Assembly (NCBI RefSeq): GCF_019112545.1
Contig: NW_025064907.1
Span: 1 to 64,000 of the forward strand
DNA from: Guyanagaster necrorhizus
Lineage: Eukaryota; Basidiomycota; Agaricomycetes; Agaricales; Physalacriaceae
DNA length: 64,000 nt
Reading direction: 5' to 3'
Both the position numbers and the translations under genes were made by a program. Below the pieces are notes generated by a model. It saw only the letters and a list, made by a program, of their open reading frames with translations. It did no database searches and was not told where the DNA came from. Within the stretch, counting starts at the first letter, position 1; every line of letters begins with the position of its first letter. Positions 35,711 to 46,915 of the stretch are shown piece by piece.

Positions 35711-36416
35711 CCTCGTGCAAGGTGTCCAGTTCAAAGGAGGTCCCGTCATACTGGACGTCTTGCTTTCAGTCAGCAGTCAGAAGGGACGAACGCAAAAAGA
35801 ACTGAGAATGGATCGGGATCGGTAAACAGGCTGATGATGCAGAGTCCCGTCATTCCCTACAACAGTTTTCCTGCGTAGCGTAATTATGGCAGCTTTTGTT
35901 GGAGGATATCCGTACGTTTCATCTTATCTTACTTTTGATCACTCGCTCTATTTGCCTTATATATACTTACACCTCCTGTCGTTTCCCGATCACCTATATA
36001 GTCCAGCCGTTCCTATCTGTATGCCTCAGTCGCTTCACCCACGTTGTGCCCGACTGAGATACTCACATATATTCTTCTGTCAATAGCTTTGGTATACCTT
36101 ATGATTGATGAAGAGATAGAGTTGGACTGTGGTAACTGGTTGTTTACAATTTAGATTATTTAGTTTAATATATTAATTACTATCCCCGGCACGTGAATTC
36201 TGCGTGACTTCGGAAACACAGATATGAACTTAGCTTGGGCCTTGACTTGACCTTGACTTTACCTCAGAGACAACCAAGTTGCCCCATAACCCCCCTTTGG
36301 ACGTAATAAATTTATTGTGAGGGATGATTAGACTTCGCATCGTTCGCGTCTACTGACTCGGATCCTTTCTTAGACTGTTTTTTTTGCGCCACGCGGACCG
36401 AATCGAAACGACCATT
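35711..36416. other. spacer between inverted F-box copies
   Basis: Holds the upstream region of the intact F-box gene. A plus-strand TATATA-like run lies near 35958. No gene seen. Confidence 0.4.
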
Positions 36417-38207
36417 ATGACGGAAATTCCACTTAACTGGTCACCTTGCACAGGATGCACATGTCCCAATCACAATTTACCATCCCGCAACTTTTCTCCT
36501 AATCGCCACACTCTCGATGACCCGAATTTGTCACGTCTTATGTGTTCGAATGACGAACCTATCGAGAGCGAGGTTGCTACACTTCATGCAATGACAGCCT
36601 CCTATGAGGCAGAGATACAGGATATCAATGCAGAGGAATCACGTTTGGCACAATTCATCTCCTACATGAAAAATCGCATCTCACTTGCTGAGCAAAAAGC
36701 GAAAGCTCTTTGTCAAGAAAGACAACGCATTTCCGAAGCTATAATCGAAAAGAAGAGACTCTTTCATCCCATTAGACGCCTTTCCGCGGAGATACTTCTT
36801 CGTATCTTCCGCTCGACGATTGATTTCCCTATATCGCGGACTTTTTCAGAGGAGAATGACCAATGGGAATTTCATCCCAGTGACAGCATGCTCTGGTCTA
36901 TTGAGATGGTATGCAGGCGGTGGAGCGTAGTATCACTCTCCTTCCCAGAACTTTGGTCGTTCGTGAATGTGGTGATCACCGACTCAAACTTCGGAGAAGA
37001 TTACCATGGAATTGCATATGTTCGGCGGCTTGGCATGCAGCTGGCTCGTTCAAAGCTGCATCGTTTATCGCTATCGATTTTGAACGATTACAGTCACTCG
37101 TCATTCAACAGTCTGCCCCCAGCCCTGGTGGCCATTCTATTTGCCATTTCCGGCCGTGTGGACTGTCTCCATCTCTATCTCCCTGCCATCATGTTTTCAA
37201 AAATCCCATCGCTACATCTGCCTATGCCATCATTGACAAACTTGTGTCTGATTGCTATGGACGGAGAAGCAACCGATGACTATCATGACATGGATTTATT
37301 CCATTGTCCACTGCTTCGTGAACTGCATGTCGTTGATATATTCAATGTTTCCGGCTCGTTTGCTCTTCCGTGGGCACAAATCACTACCTTCACACATGAT
37401 CATGCTCGGTATGAAATCCTGGTGCATGGTCCTGATCCCTCGTCTCTTCTGATTGCAATGGAAAAGCTTATAGCACTGGAGATATGCAAGTTAAGACTGC
37501 AACTGCCGACTCCCGATAGTCAGTTTACCGGGGGAATCTATCCATTATCTTGTTCCAACCTTAGCGTGCTGGACCTCTCATCTTGGGGATCCGAGATGCC
37601 GATAGAACAGCTTGTGGAGAGGCTGACACTTCCCGCCTTGACAGAGCTTCGAGTTTCTTGTTCTTCAGGCCACCCTTACCATGATTCCGATGTCACGTTC
37701 GCCGCCATCCGCGGACTGCTTGAACGCTCTGGACCACCTCCTATCACCGTTTTTCACTTTGATCACGGCAACATACGAGAGGACGACTTGTTGTACATCG
37801 TCCGTTCATGCTCAACCCTCGAGGTTGTCCATATCACAGATGTCAATGGAGACGCCATGACGGATCAGACACACCTCCTGTTGACGCTGAAGGTCGATGA
37901 AGCTACTCCTTTGCTTCCGCACCTGCATACATTGTATATAAGCGGTACGATGTCGTTTAGTATGCAGACATTCGTCGATATGGTAGAATCCCGATGGACG
38001 CTTGCTCATGCCCAATCGCCTCCAGTTCGGCGCTTGGATAAGGTCAATCTATGCCGATTCCTTGATTGGGGGGAGGAGCCGGACGAAGACGAAATCACTG
38101 TCCTTTCTGCCCTTGATGTCTACAAGTCGCAAGGATTGGACGTGACATTTGGTACAAAGGCGCACAGGTTTTCATCGCTACACGGTCCGCGAGCACTCGC
38201 TCATTAA
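36417..38207 (+). CDS. F-box protein with N-terminal coiled coil and leucine-rich repeats
   Basis: A single exon of 596 codons. The ATG at 36417 is the first in frame. Residues about 60-115 form a coiled coil (EESRLAQFISYMKNRISLAE). The F-box follows at about 116-140 (HPIRRLSAEILLRIFRST) and is continued by the usual LWSIEMVCRRWSVVSLSFPE. The rest has irregular leucine-rich segments such as LHRLSLSIL, LSVLDLSSW and LHTLYISGT. This is the standard layout of a very large agaricomycete F-box family. Members bind Skp1 and are thought to bring targets to SCF ubiquitin ligase; the target here is unknown. It is the only intact copy in the window, with a deleted copy 0.7 kb upstream in inverted orientation and two more decayed ones at 20-23 kb. 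Confidence 0.85.
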   Translation: MTEIPLNWSPCTGCTCPNHNLPSRNFSPNRHTLDDPNLSRLMCSNDEPIESEVATLHAMTASYEAEIQDINAEESRLAQFISYMKNRISLAEQKAKALCQERQRISEAIIEKKRLFHPIRRLSAEILLRIFRSTIDFPISRTFSEENDQWEFHPSDSMLWSIEMVCRRWSVVSLSFPELWSFVNVVITDSNFGEDYHGIAYVRRLGMQLARSKLHRLSLSILNDYSHSSFNSLPPALVAILFAISGRVDCLHLYLPAIMFSKIPSLHLPMPSLTNLCLIAMDGEATDDYHDMDLFHCPLLRELHVVDIFNVSGSFALPWAQITTFTHDHARYEILVHGPDPSSLLIAMEKLIALEICKLRLQLPTPDSQFTGGIYPLSCSNLSVLDLSSWGSEMPIEQLVERLTLPALTELRVSCSSGHPYHDSDVTFAAIRGLLERSGPPPITVFHFDHGNIREDDLLYIVRSCSTLEVVHITDVNGDAMTDQTHLLLTLKVDEATPLLPHLHTLYISGTMSFSMQTFVDMVESRWTLAHAQSPPVRRLDKVNLCRFLDWGEEPDEDEITVLSALDVYKSQGLDVTFGTKAHRFSSLHGPRALAH

Positions 38208-38329
38208 AGTGTTCATTTCATTATCGCGTAGCACGCTACGGCACCATCGAAGATTATAGAATTAAAAGTCAACGAGATGTTGTTACGATCATATCTACGA
38301 ATTGTTCTTTAAAAAAAGACAAAAAAAAA

Positions 38330-40623
38330 TCAAGCGCTAGGTCCGATTACGATTGGCTTAACTTTGGAAAGCTGGCTGATGGTCTCATTGTCCAAGTTCA
38401 AATGGGCTTGGACCAGTGCGGGAGGTGTCAATGCCAACCACTGGAGACTTCCGTCAGATAGGTTTGACCCCAAGGCAATTTTTTCTCACCTGATTAAGGC
38501 TGATGTCCTGGAAACGATCTGAGAGAGCACGAGGTTAGTTTTATCCCTCGAGGCAGAGATGCTCGAAGACACCCACCCGACTTGAAGACCTCTAAATACT
38601 TTAAAGTCGTATTTCCAGTGTTTTCGACGTAGTGGCCTGGTTCAGCGAAGTTGAGAATTGAGCAGCAAGTGAACAGGTATCAACTACTCACCGTAGGCTG
38701 TCGGAACGTAGCCTGTCCCAGAGGGTTAATGGCCATATAACGGGAATAGCACAAAAGGCAACTAACCGATATCGCCAGGCTGATAATTGAATGTCCCAGC
38801 AGTACCTTCCGATGCGAAGATAGTCATTCTTCCCGTACCCTCACTAGAAGGATGTCAGATGGAGTCTACAAAGATGCGAAATAAACACATGCATGAAGAA
38901 GCTCCATTCATCCATCGTGGGATGCCAGTGTAGCTCCCTATAATTCCATCAGTGGACAGAAATTCGACGATGCAATAAACCATATCACACCGCATCGCGC
39001 CGGGATTAACGGTGACCTCAGCCATGGCGATAGTCGTAGAGACAGTGAATGTCGTAGAATCCACAATCTTAACAGACCCACCCGAAAGCTGAGTTGCATT
39101 GATTTGAGAGAGCGGGAAAGAGAAGGGATTAGGGACCGTCCCTTGGGGATCTTCCGGAGCAGTTGCATCGTCGGGAGGGACCTCTGCAGATATATCACTC
39201 AGCTTTATTTCAGGGGGCACCGGAAGAGAACGAACCACTCGGGAAGATGTAGAGCTCATGTGCAGGGATGTGCGCGAACGCGTCCGGGTTACTGACCTGA
39301 AAGTTCTTTTGGATGACTAGGGATCAAGGTATCTTTTCGTCAGCGAAGGAATGGGTCAGATGACCGAGAAAGTGCACCTTCGTACGGAACGTGTTCCAGC
39401 CAGTCAGTCAACTGCATTCCTTCATTATTAACCGGTAACCCTGCTCGGGTGTATGATCCGACTTACCAGGAATGTTCCGTCTTCATTGAAATCTCCGTTA
39501 TCAAATACCTGCGTTATGTTCAGAGAGATGTTGGCAGGTTACACAATAGAACCTACTAGAAGAAACTCGGATCCTTCTTCATCGTCTCCGGTGGCCTGTA
39601 GAGAGTGGGGAACACCTGGAGGGAAGTACCATAAATCACCGGGATGCTAAAGCGTTTTCAGAAAAACTAATAGTACGAATTGAATAGGGCATACCACCGT
39701 AGCAAGGTAGTTCCGCCCATCCGCGTCGACTGCCGTGATTTGCGTGGATCCCTTTGAGAGAAGATGTTGGAAGATGACAACTTACGATACAATTGGAGAT
39801 ATCTACCTTCAACACGTACGCCCACTGGTATTGATTATGTCAGACGAGCTCGACATGAGTAGACTAAAAATCGCATACCTCTGATGTCGTGTGCCAATGC
39901 AATTCGCTATGAGTCTCGTATAAGCCACAGGTATACCAAATCCAGAGGCACTTGCCGAATTGCTCCCGGTTCGAGTCGCATGTCTACGCTGGCCATTTCT
40001 GCGAACAGGATTATGTGAACTTGCGGCATCATAGGTCACCAGTTTACTCACGAGTAGCGACGGGCATGACCTGAACTAGAGTAAATTACGTTAGTCTGTT
40101 GTCATTTGACGAGAGGTCAATAAGCAATAGCTTACTGTTCTCTTGACGGGCCCATCCCCCCGTTTGTAAACGAGTATGACTGAGGGCGAACAGCCATTTG
40201 GAATTGGGACTGTACAATGGCAAAGGCGGGTCAGGAAAAGGACGGAGAATGAGAAATAGAATTCACTGACATCGTTCCAGCATCAGTGGTCGGTGGGGCA
40301 AAGAGGTCGGGATTTTGCAGATCAAGCGGAATGTTATCTGGTCCAATAATGGGGGCACCGAGCGTTCCACGCTCAGGAGTGACTACAGAAGGGTCGCTAG
40401 TGTCGTTCCACAAGACATAGTTAGGGTCAGTGGAGATGAATCCGGCAGTGGTCGTTTCTTCGAAGGAAGTATCTGTCGAAGTCGGAACGGCGGTGTTCAA
40501 CGGAGCCTCAATGGAAGATGTAGTAACACTGGCGTCGGTTGAGGAGGAATTATGGCTTGTAGGAGCGCCACCAACGAATTTCGTAAGGAGAATAATTAAT
40601 AGAATGGAGGAGACTTTGATCAT
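38330..40623 (-). CDS. secreted oxalate decarboxylase (bicupin), copy 1
   Basis: About 18 exons on the minus strand, starting at 40623 and ending at 38330. The first is 40623-40271 and the next intron ends at 40210. The start MIKVSSILLIILLTKFVGGA is a signal peptide, followed by a Ser/Thr-rich stretch and then two cupin domains. Domain 1 has RELHWHTTSEWAYVLK and PPGVPHSL; domain 2 has [15 protein letters not shown] and [11 protein letters not shown]. Each supplies the three His and one Glu that bind manganese. Oxalate decarboxylase turns oxalate into formate and CO2, protecting fungi from the oxalate they secrete. One intron (39907-39955) uses a GC donor (CG|GCAAGT) where the tandem copy has GT. 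The junction after SFF is less certain. The closest relative is the copy 1.7 kb away. Confidence 0.88.
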
Positions 40624-42345
40624 GATGAACGTCTTAGAGAGTTGGACTTCTGAGACGAATGGAACCAGACATGCTCGATTCCTTTAATACTGTCCATGTA
40701 ACATCTCTCTCTCCGAGTTACAAATCGCCGAGTCATTCAGTCCTCGGGGATGACCGGGTGTCAGCTACAGCCCTAGAGTACATTTCAGATGAACAAGAAA
40801 GGTAAAACGAAGGATCGCTCACGTCACGTCTTCATTTTTCATCCATTGCCGGGGTGACAAGGAACTTATGGTACGGACCTCAATAAAAAATAGCTAAACA
40901 GCGTAAGGTCTGATGCATTGATATCCCAACAGTGCCTCTGTTCAGCATGAAAGCCATAGCGCCCTGTCAGGTGCCTGCAAGGGACCTACTGCTCTGCATA
41001 ATGGTACCCGTAGAGGGCAAGTTGGCTTCTAGAGGTCGTCAGTAGGGCGAAAGAAATTATTTTTCGGCTCAATAAACATCCGCTAGCATGGATATAACCG
41101 CCATCAGCGGGAAACTGCCAATAAAGTGGACTTCTAGAGTTAAAGAAATGTATATTTAGCGCAAAATCATCACGAACAAAAATAGATCACGCCACACGTT
41201 TAAAAATAGCCATCTCTCGAGGAAAAATCCAGCGTTGAGTACCTTCCTCATAGAATAAGGAGGAATAATGTGCATAAGATTAGAGGTGTTCCGGGCATAA
41301 GACTGTAAAATTCTGAATGCATCCTTCAAGGCCATGGACAACTTTGATGTACCGGGGGGTCTCCACAACCTTAACTTCTAAAATGCGACCGGCGACAAAG
41401 ATAGCTGACTGAACACATGCGATGAGAATCTATTAGAACAATTATCCGTTGTATAGGGAAATCCGACCTCTGCGGAACGCGCTTGTCGTCTGAAGGGCAT
41501 GTTTCCAGATTGACCCGAGCTTATAACAACTTCAGAGGAGCTGCGGTTGAACCTGCACGATGATACGGTAGTATAAATAGGCGCAGTCGCATTAGCTGTC
41601 CGATTCTGCACGATAGACCTTATCATTAGTAAGGCTACGTCCGTGCGAGATACTTCAATGACGTACGAATGATATCTGAAAGTAAGATATCAAAATTCAC
41701 ATTTGGAGTTAAGTCCTGTAATGGCGGAGAATTCGGTGAGCTTCGAAAAGAGGTGGAAGAACCCACGCTTCCCCAAGTGATCACATGGATCGCTAGGTGG
41801 GCAAAGAACGCCTATGATACTGCGCAGTGAATAGTAATTCGCAGAGATACTGGCCCCCTTGTTCACGAGTCGGTACAACTGTTAAATATCGCTCCATCGT
41901 TAACCGCGGAAATAGGACACGCATTTAGTGTCTACCTGTAAAAATGGGCCCAGGAAATGCTGAGTAAGAATGACCTATGTGATCTTTTGCAGCCGGCATG
42001 GAATCACTTACTAGGTGTCGATTCTCGAATTGGATTCGCATTTATAGTATATACATTGGCATTACATGAGTCACTTTCTGGATGAAATCTGGACATTTAC
42101 TACGATGAAGGGCTATGAAAACAGTTTCCGGTGATCATGGAGCACTCGGACCGGTCTGCTGAAGTCTATCTCAAGGCTCAGGCTCTTAGTGAACTAAGAT
42201 GCGAAGTTGCTGATTCGATGTCATTCCACTAGTACATGTATGTATTTGGTAACGATGCATGTTCAGAGTCATCCAATCTACTTATAAAACTAAAGTCTTT
42301 CAAATTTTTACTTGAAATCCCAGATATGTCTTAAGACTAAAGAGA
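40624..42345. other. spacer between tandem oxalate decarboxylase genes
   Basis: Contains the upstream region of copy 1 and the 3' end of copy 2. Only short frames, none with recognisable content. Confidence 0.45.
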
Positions 42346-44625
42346 TCAGGCGCCGGGTCCGATTACGACTGGCTTGACTTTGGATAGCTGGCTGATCGTC
42401 GCATCGTCTATGTTTAAATGCGCCTTCACGATTGCGGGAGGAGTCAAGGCCAACCACTAGAAGCGTTTGTCAGATTTTGGAGACAATGTTCGAACGATTA
42501 TTCCTCACCTGATTGAGACTAATGTCTTCAAACCGATCTAAGAAGACACGCAGTTAGGTTGAAGACCTAGTCCTCAGTGCAACTATTTGTGAAGATACTC
42601 ACCGGACTTGAAAATTTCCAGGAACTTCATCGTCGTATTACCAGTGTTCTCGACGTAGTGTCCTGACCAAATGTAGTAAGAAACGACGAGCAAGCAACAA
42701 AGGGCAATTTACCGTAGGCAGCAGGGACATACCCTATTTTCCGGGCGTTCAGTCAGACAATGAAGTATTCGAAAGAATGGAAGGCTAACCGATATCACCG
42801 GGCTGGTAGTTGAATGTCCTAGCAGTACCTTGAGATGCAAAAATGGTCACTCTTGCTGTGCCCTCGCTAAACGAAAATCAGAACAGAAATGCATCAATAC
42901 ACACCACACACATGAAGAAGCTCCATTCGTCCATGGTCGGATGCCAGTGCAGTTCCCTGAGAGACCACGTTTCAGTTAAAATAGTTCTATATTGGAGGAA
43001 AGACAGAAATACCGCATCGCTCCGGGCTCGACCGTAACTTCCGCCACGGCAATAGTAGTCGAGACTGTAAAGGACGTAGAATCCACAATTTTGACCGAAC
43101 CTCCGGAAGATTGAGTAGCGTTGGCCTTGGACAGAGCGAACGAATAAGGGTTAGGGACGGTTCCTTGGGGGCTTTCCGGGGCTGAGGCGTCGTCCTCCGG
43201 GACCGCTGCATTGGACTAATCCAGAGTACACTCGAGAGCAATATAGATGATTACGTACTGCTCGGGAAAATGTAGAGCTCCTCCTTGGGGATGTGTGCAA
43301 ACGCGTCCGAGTTGTCGATCTGGAAGTTCTTCTGGATGACTACGAAATGAAGGAATCGGTTAGCCAAAACGAGGTCACGAGGAAACGCACGCTTACCTTC
43401 ATAGGGAACGTGGCTTAGCCAATCAGTCAACTAGAATTACAGAGTTAGCTCTGAACACGCTGATGTGAACAATTTACCAGGAACGTTGAGTCTTCGCTGA
43501 AATCTCCGTCATCAAATACCTGCGGTGTGATTAGAAAAGGCCGGGAACAACTGATCCAGAACGGATATATACCAAAAGAAACTCAGAGCCTTCTTCATCA
43601 TCTCCAGTCGCTTGAAGAGAGTGGGGAATACCAGCAGGGAAGTACCACAAGTCACCAGGTCCCTGAGAGGCTCAATGAGATGGATAACGGGCGTTTATAA
43701 GGGACCCGTACCACAGTGGCGAGGTAGTTTCGTCCTTCCGTATCGACTGCGGTAATTTGCGTGGATCCCTTGGACAGAAGATGTCAGGCTTGCTAGTGAT
43801 CCCCATTACATTTATGTTACTTACCTTCAGAACATACGCCCACTGTTTTTTGGCCATCAGATGCCGATGAATGTATCCTAATCAGACATCACTTGCCTCT
43901 GCGGTCTTGTGCCAGTGCAATTCGCTGGAAGATACATGTCAGCCCGATTTACGTATCAATGGGGTAAACGTACCGAATTGCGCCTGCTTCGAGTCGCATG
44001 TTGACGCCGGCCATTTCTACGAACTAGTGAATTTCATGCAAGACGATGATGGGCCACCACTCTGCTCACCCGTTGCGATGGGCATAACACCGACTACGAT
44101 AAAGTATGTTGGTATCACAGAATCAACCGATGGATTTCGGGCGATGGCTTACTATTCTCTTGACGGGCCCATCCTCCCGTCTGCAAACGGTTATGACTGA
44201 GGGCGAAGGGCCACTTGGCGTTAGAACTATTATTAAAGATTCAGAAAGTCCTCTAAAAAGTAAAACTAAAACACAACGGACACAGTACCGGAGTCCGTGG
44301 TCGGTGGGGCAAGAAAGTCGGGATTTTGTAGGTCAGTCGGTATGTTATCCGGTCCAATGACCGAAGCTCCAAGTTTACCGCGTTCGGCGGTGACTATTGA
44401 AGGGTTGCTCTCCTCATTCCATAGAACGCCATTGGGGTCAGTAGAGATGAACTCGACAGTCGCTGTTGCTTCCAAGGCACTATCTGTGTTGCTCGCGATG
44501 GTCGTACCAGAGGTGGACGGAGTGGCGGCGGTGGCATCAGATACTGACATGTCGACGGGTGCTGGTGCGGACGCAACAATCTTCGCGAGGAGAAGGATCC
44601 ACAGAAAAGAAGCGACTTTAGACAT
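42346..44625 (-). CDS. secreted oxalate decarboxylase (bicupin), copy 2
   Basis: A tandem paralogue of copy 1 with the same exon layout. It starts at 44625 with the signal peptide [20 protein letters not shown], then a Ser/Thr/Ala-rich stretch and two cupins with the same metal-binding motifs ([15 protein letters not shown] in domain 2). It ends in [12 protein letters not shown] before TGA at 42346. Splice sites in the parts I read are all GT..AG and in phase. I found no stop or frameshift in the exons I translated, so it is probably functional. Both copies are on the same strand and could be regulated separately: each has its own 1.7-kb or longer upstream spacer. Confidence 0.87.
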
Positions 44626-46915
44626 GGTGAACGCGTCTGAGGAAGGCTGGGGCTTCGAGATGGATATCTCTCAACAAGAGACCTTTTATACCGTCAGCGG
44701 TAGCTTTGCGGGGCGTCAGGCATCTGCCTTCTGAATCGCGCCTTCGGGGATTAACGGGCTGTAACCGAACTTCGCACTGTTAGGAAGGCTGTTGGAAGTA
44801 ATCACGTCAAAGATTCATTCCTTACCCAGCAGCATGGTGGAATAGTGCTCATCCATAAAGCAAGCGAGAAATCATGATGATCACTGGGCAACTGCGCACC
44901 CAGTTACTTACGAAACATAAAGGCCAGGCGACTACGGACATCAGCAATGAACGAAATTTCTCAGACTCGCCTGAAAACCGTCGGTCATATTAGATGAATA
45001 ATAGCCGTCAGTGAGCGCCATTGGAATCGAGACCCGAGATGTTTTTGTCCAGGTGCTTAAAATGGATCATGGGAGAAGGAAAGAGCTTTGAACAAGCCAT
45101 TGTTATCCTACTCATAAAAGACTTTGGAGCCAAAACATACTGTAAAAGCCGGCGTGATTCATGTGATGAGTAGCTTTAGGCGGGGCGGATGCACAAAGAG
45201 TATGGGCCAATGGAAGGGAAGCCTGCACCCGCGAAGCACCCGCGGAAGTACGGCAGTCAGCCAGGGTCCACATTGGGAGAGAGCGGCATAAATGAGTTCT
45301 AAGAGAACATGTAGTATGGGCTGTTTGCATGACTTGCTGAATTATTATTCCAGCAGAAATGTATAGCCGCCCCGCCTGGAAGGCATAAGGGAGGCTCTGT
45401 GTGTGTGATTGCAGCGCAGATGATCCTAGACTTATCCGGAACAATTGAGAAGTCAACCTCTGGCGAATCCATCCATGCCCACCTGCTTACTGCCGATGAC
45501 AGAGGGCACATTGCCGCCATCCTTACCCAGAAGCGATCTATTTTTAGGTCGAAGTGCCGGTCTGCCCTATGAAACAGCATCAGGAATTGATCACATACGC
45601 TAGTGACTCATAGTGAATCAGGTACCTTCATCAAGTATCAGCATGGTCTTACCCTAGACTTACATGCTGCAAGGAAATGGCGCAGTCTCTGAAATAAGAA
45701 ATATTTGCAAGAGAAGCGGCAGAAACGCGCCTTCAAACAACAGTAGTCAGCCCAAAGAATCTAGCGCTTGGAAAATATCTCATCTACAATATCAAGAGCT
45801 GAGTTGATCGAAATGACTCATCATTTCGTAGCCAACGGTGCTGTTTTTCCCGATGGCTCGCATATTCGGATAGATGAGTAACGAATATCTAGGAAGCTAT
45901 TGTTTAGTTTCCAAATGGCGAATCCCATCTCCCTGTGTAGTATCCTCTTTCCATGTTGGAACGTTGGCGGCCCTGTGCCAACTGCCGTCGCCGTCGACTC
46001 CACTAGCCTGCCGCAGCGTAAGTTGACGAAGATAATTGGACAACACCATCAGAATGCGAAGCCTCAGGCATATAGTCACTTAAAGAATCTTGGTATTCTG
46101 AGCCAAGTTCATTTGATTCACAGTGGAAAAGAGACGCGCGGTATTTATCCATGTTTATCGCAGTTCCCCTGTTCGGACCGAAGAAGCCGTGGACACAGTC
46201 CACCGACGCGAGTGCACACCGTTGGTCGTAAACTCCGGGAGACGATGGGGGAAAGGTTAGAACTGGGAAATCCTCTGTCAACTGCCCTAAACATTCACGT
46301 GACCGTCCTCAATCTTCTTTGGAGCTGTATTCCGGGTATGTTTGCAGTCTTTCGAAGTGACGGTGATACATTGAGATTTATTCGTTTGTGGTTACTCTGT
46401 AAGTACATTTGTTGCTGTTTGGGCTCTGGTGTGAAGATAGCCCGACGGAAAGGCCTTGGCAAGGCCTTGGCAGTGCCCTGCAGGACGAGAACAGGGGTTC
46501 GAATCCCCGCGCGTCCTTCTGGAAGTTTTCGGATTTTTTTGCCCCAGCCCTACCCATCGTGCTGATAAAATGAATGCTTATGCGTCTTGACCCTGATGGA
46601 GCGATAATAGAAGGGAACAAATGGAAAAGTCAGACTTTCTAGGACTATCTTAAAACTTGACAATGTGAAGGCTGCGGCGATTTTACTATATCCGTTCTCC
46701 TTGACTTCGAAGCTTCGACAGGTTCTATTTTCTGACTCATTGACGCATGCAGGGGATGACCAGAAGATGGGAAGCACATCTGGGAGCATCTTAGGAATAG
46801 TATAATTTCTTCGCCTTCCATCGCTGATATTATCTTCGCCATCGGGATTTACAAACAAGTAACTGAGATAATACATGTCCTTAGTTTTACTTTCCTTGGA
46901 TTCTGAAGCTCTTTA
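44626..46915. other. intergenic region with a tRNA T-arm-like sequence
   Basis: A long plus-strand frame (45900-46565) exists, but its content is not protein-like at the end, where it runs through GGGGTTCGAATCCCC (46495-46509), the sequence of a tRNA T-arm. No matching 5' acceptor strand is found. No gene is supported. Confidence 0.4.

Noticed and set aside
30030..44625. Possible biosynthetic gene cluster (esterase, F-box, cupins together)
   Set aside because: No core synthase, transporter or oxidase set is present; the cupins are oxalate decarboxylases and the neighbours are unrelated.
46480..46520. GGGGTTCGAATCCCC, a perfect tRNA T-arm, with a nearby A-box-like TAGCCCGACGG
   Set aside because: No 5' acceptor strand pairs with the downstream CGCGTCC and no anticodon arm can be folded, so I do not call a tRNA gene. 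It could be a tRNA fragment.
45900..46565. 221-codon plus-strand frame
   Set aside because: No recognisable domain, it overlaps the T-arm-like sequence, and its length is within what chance gives in a CG-normal region.
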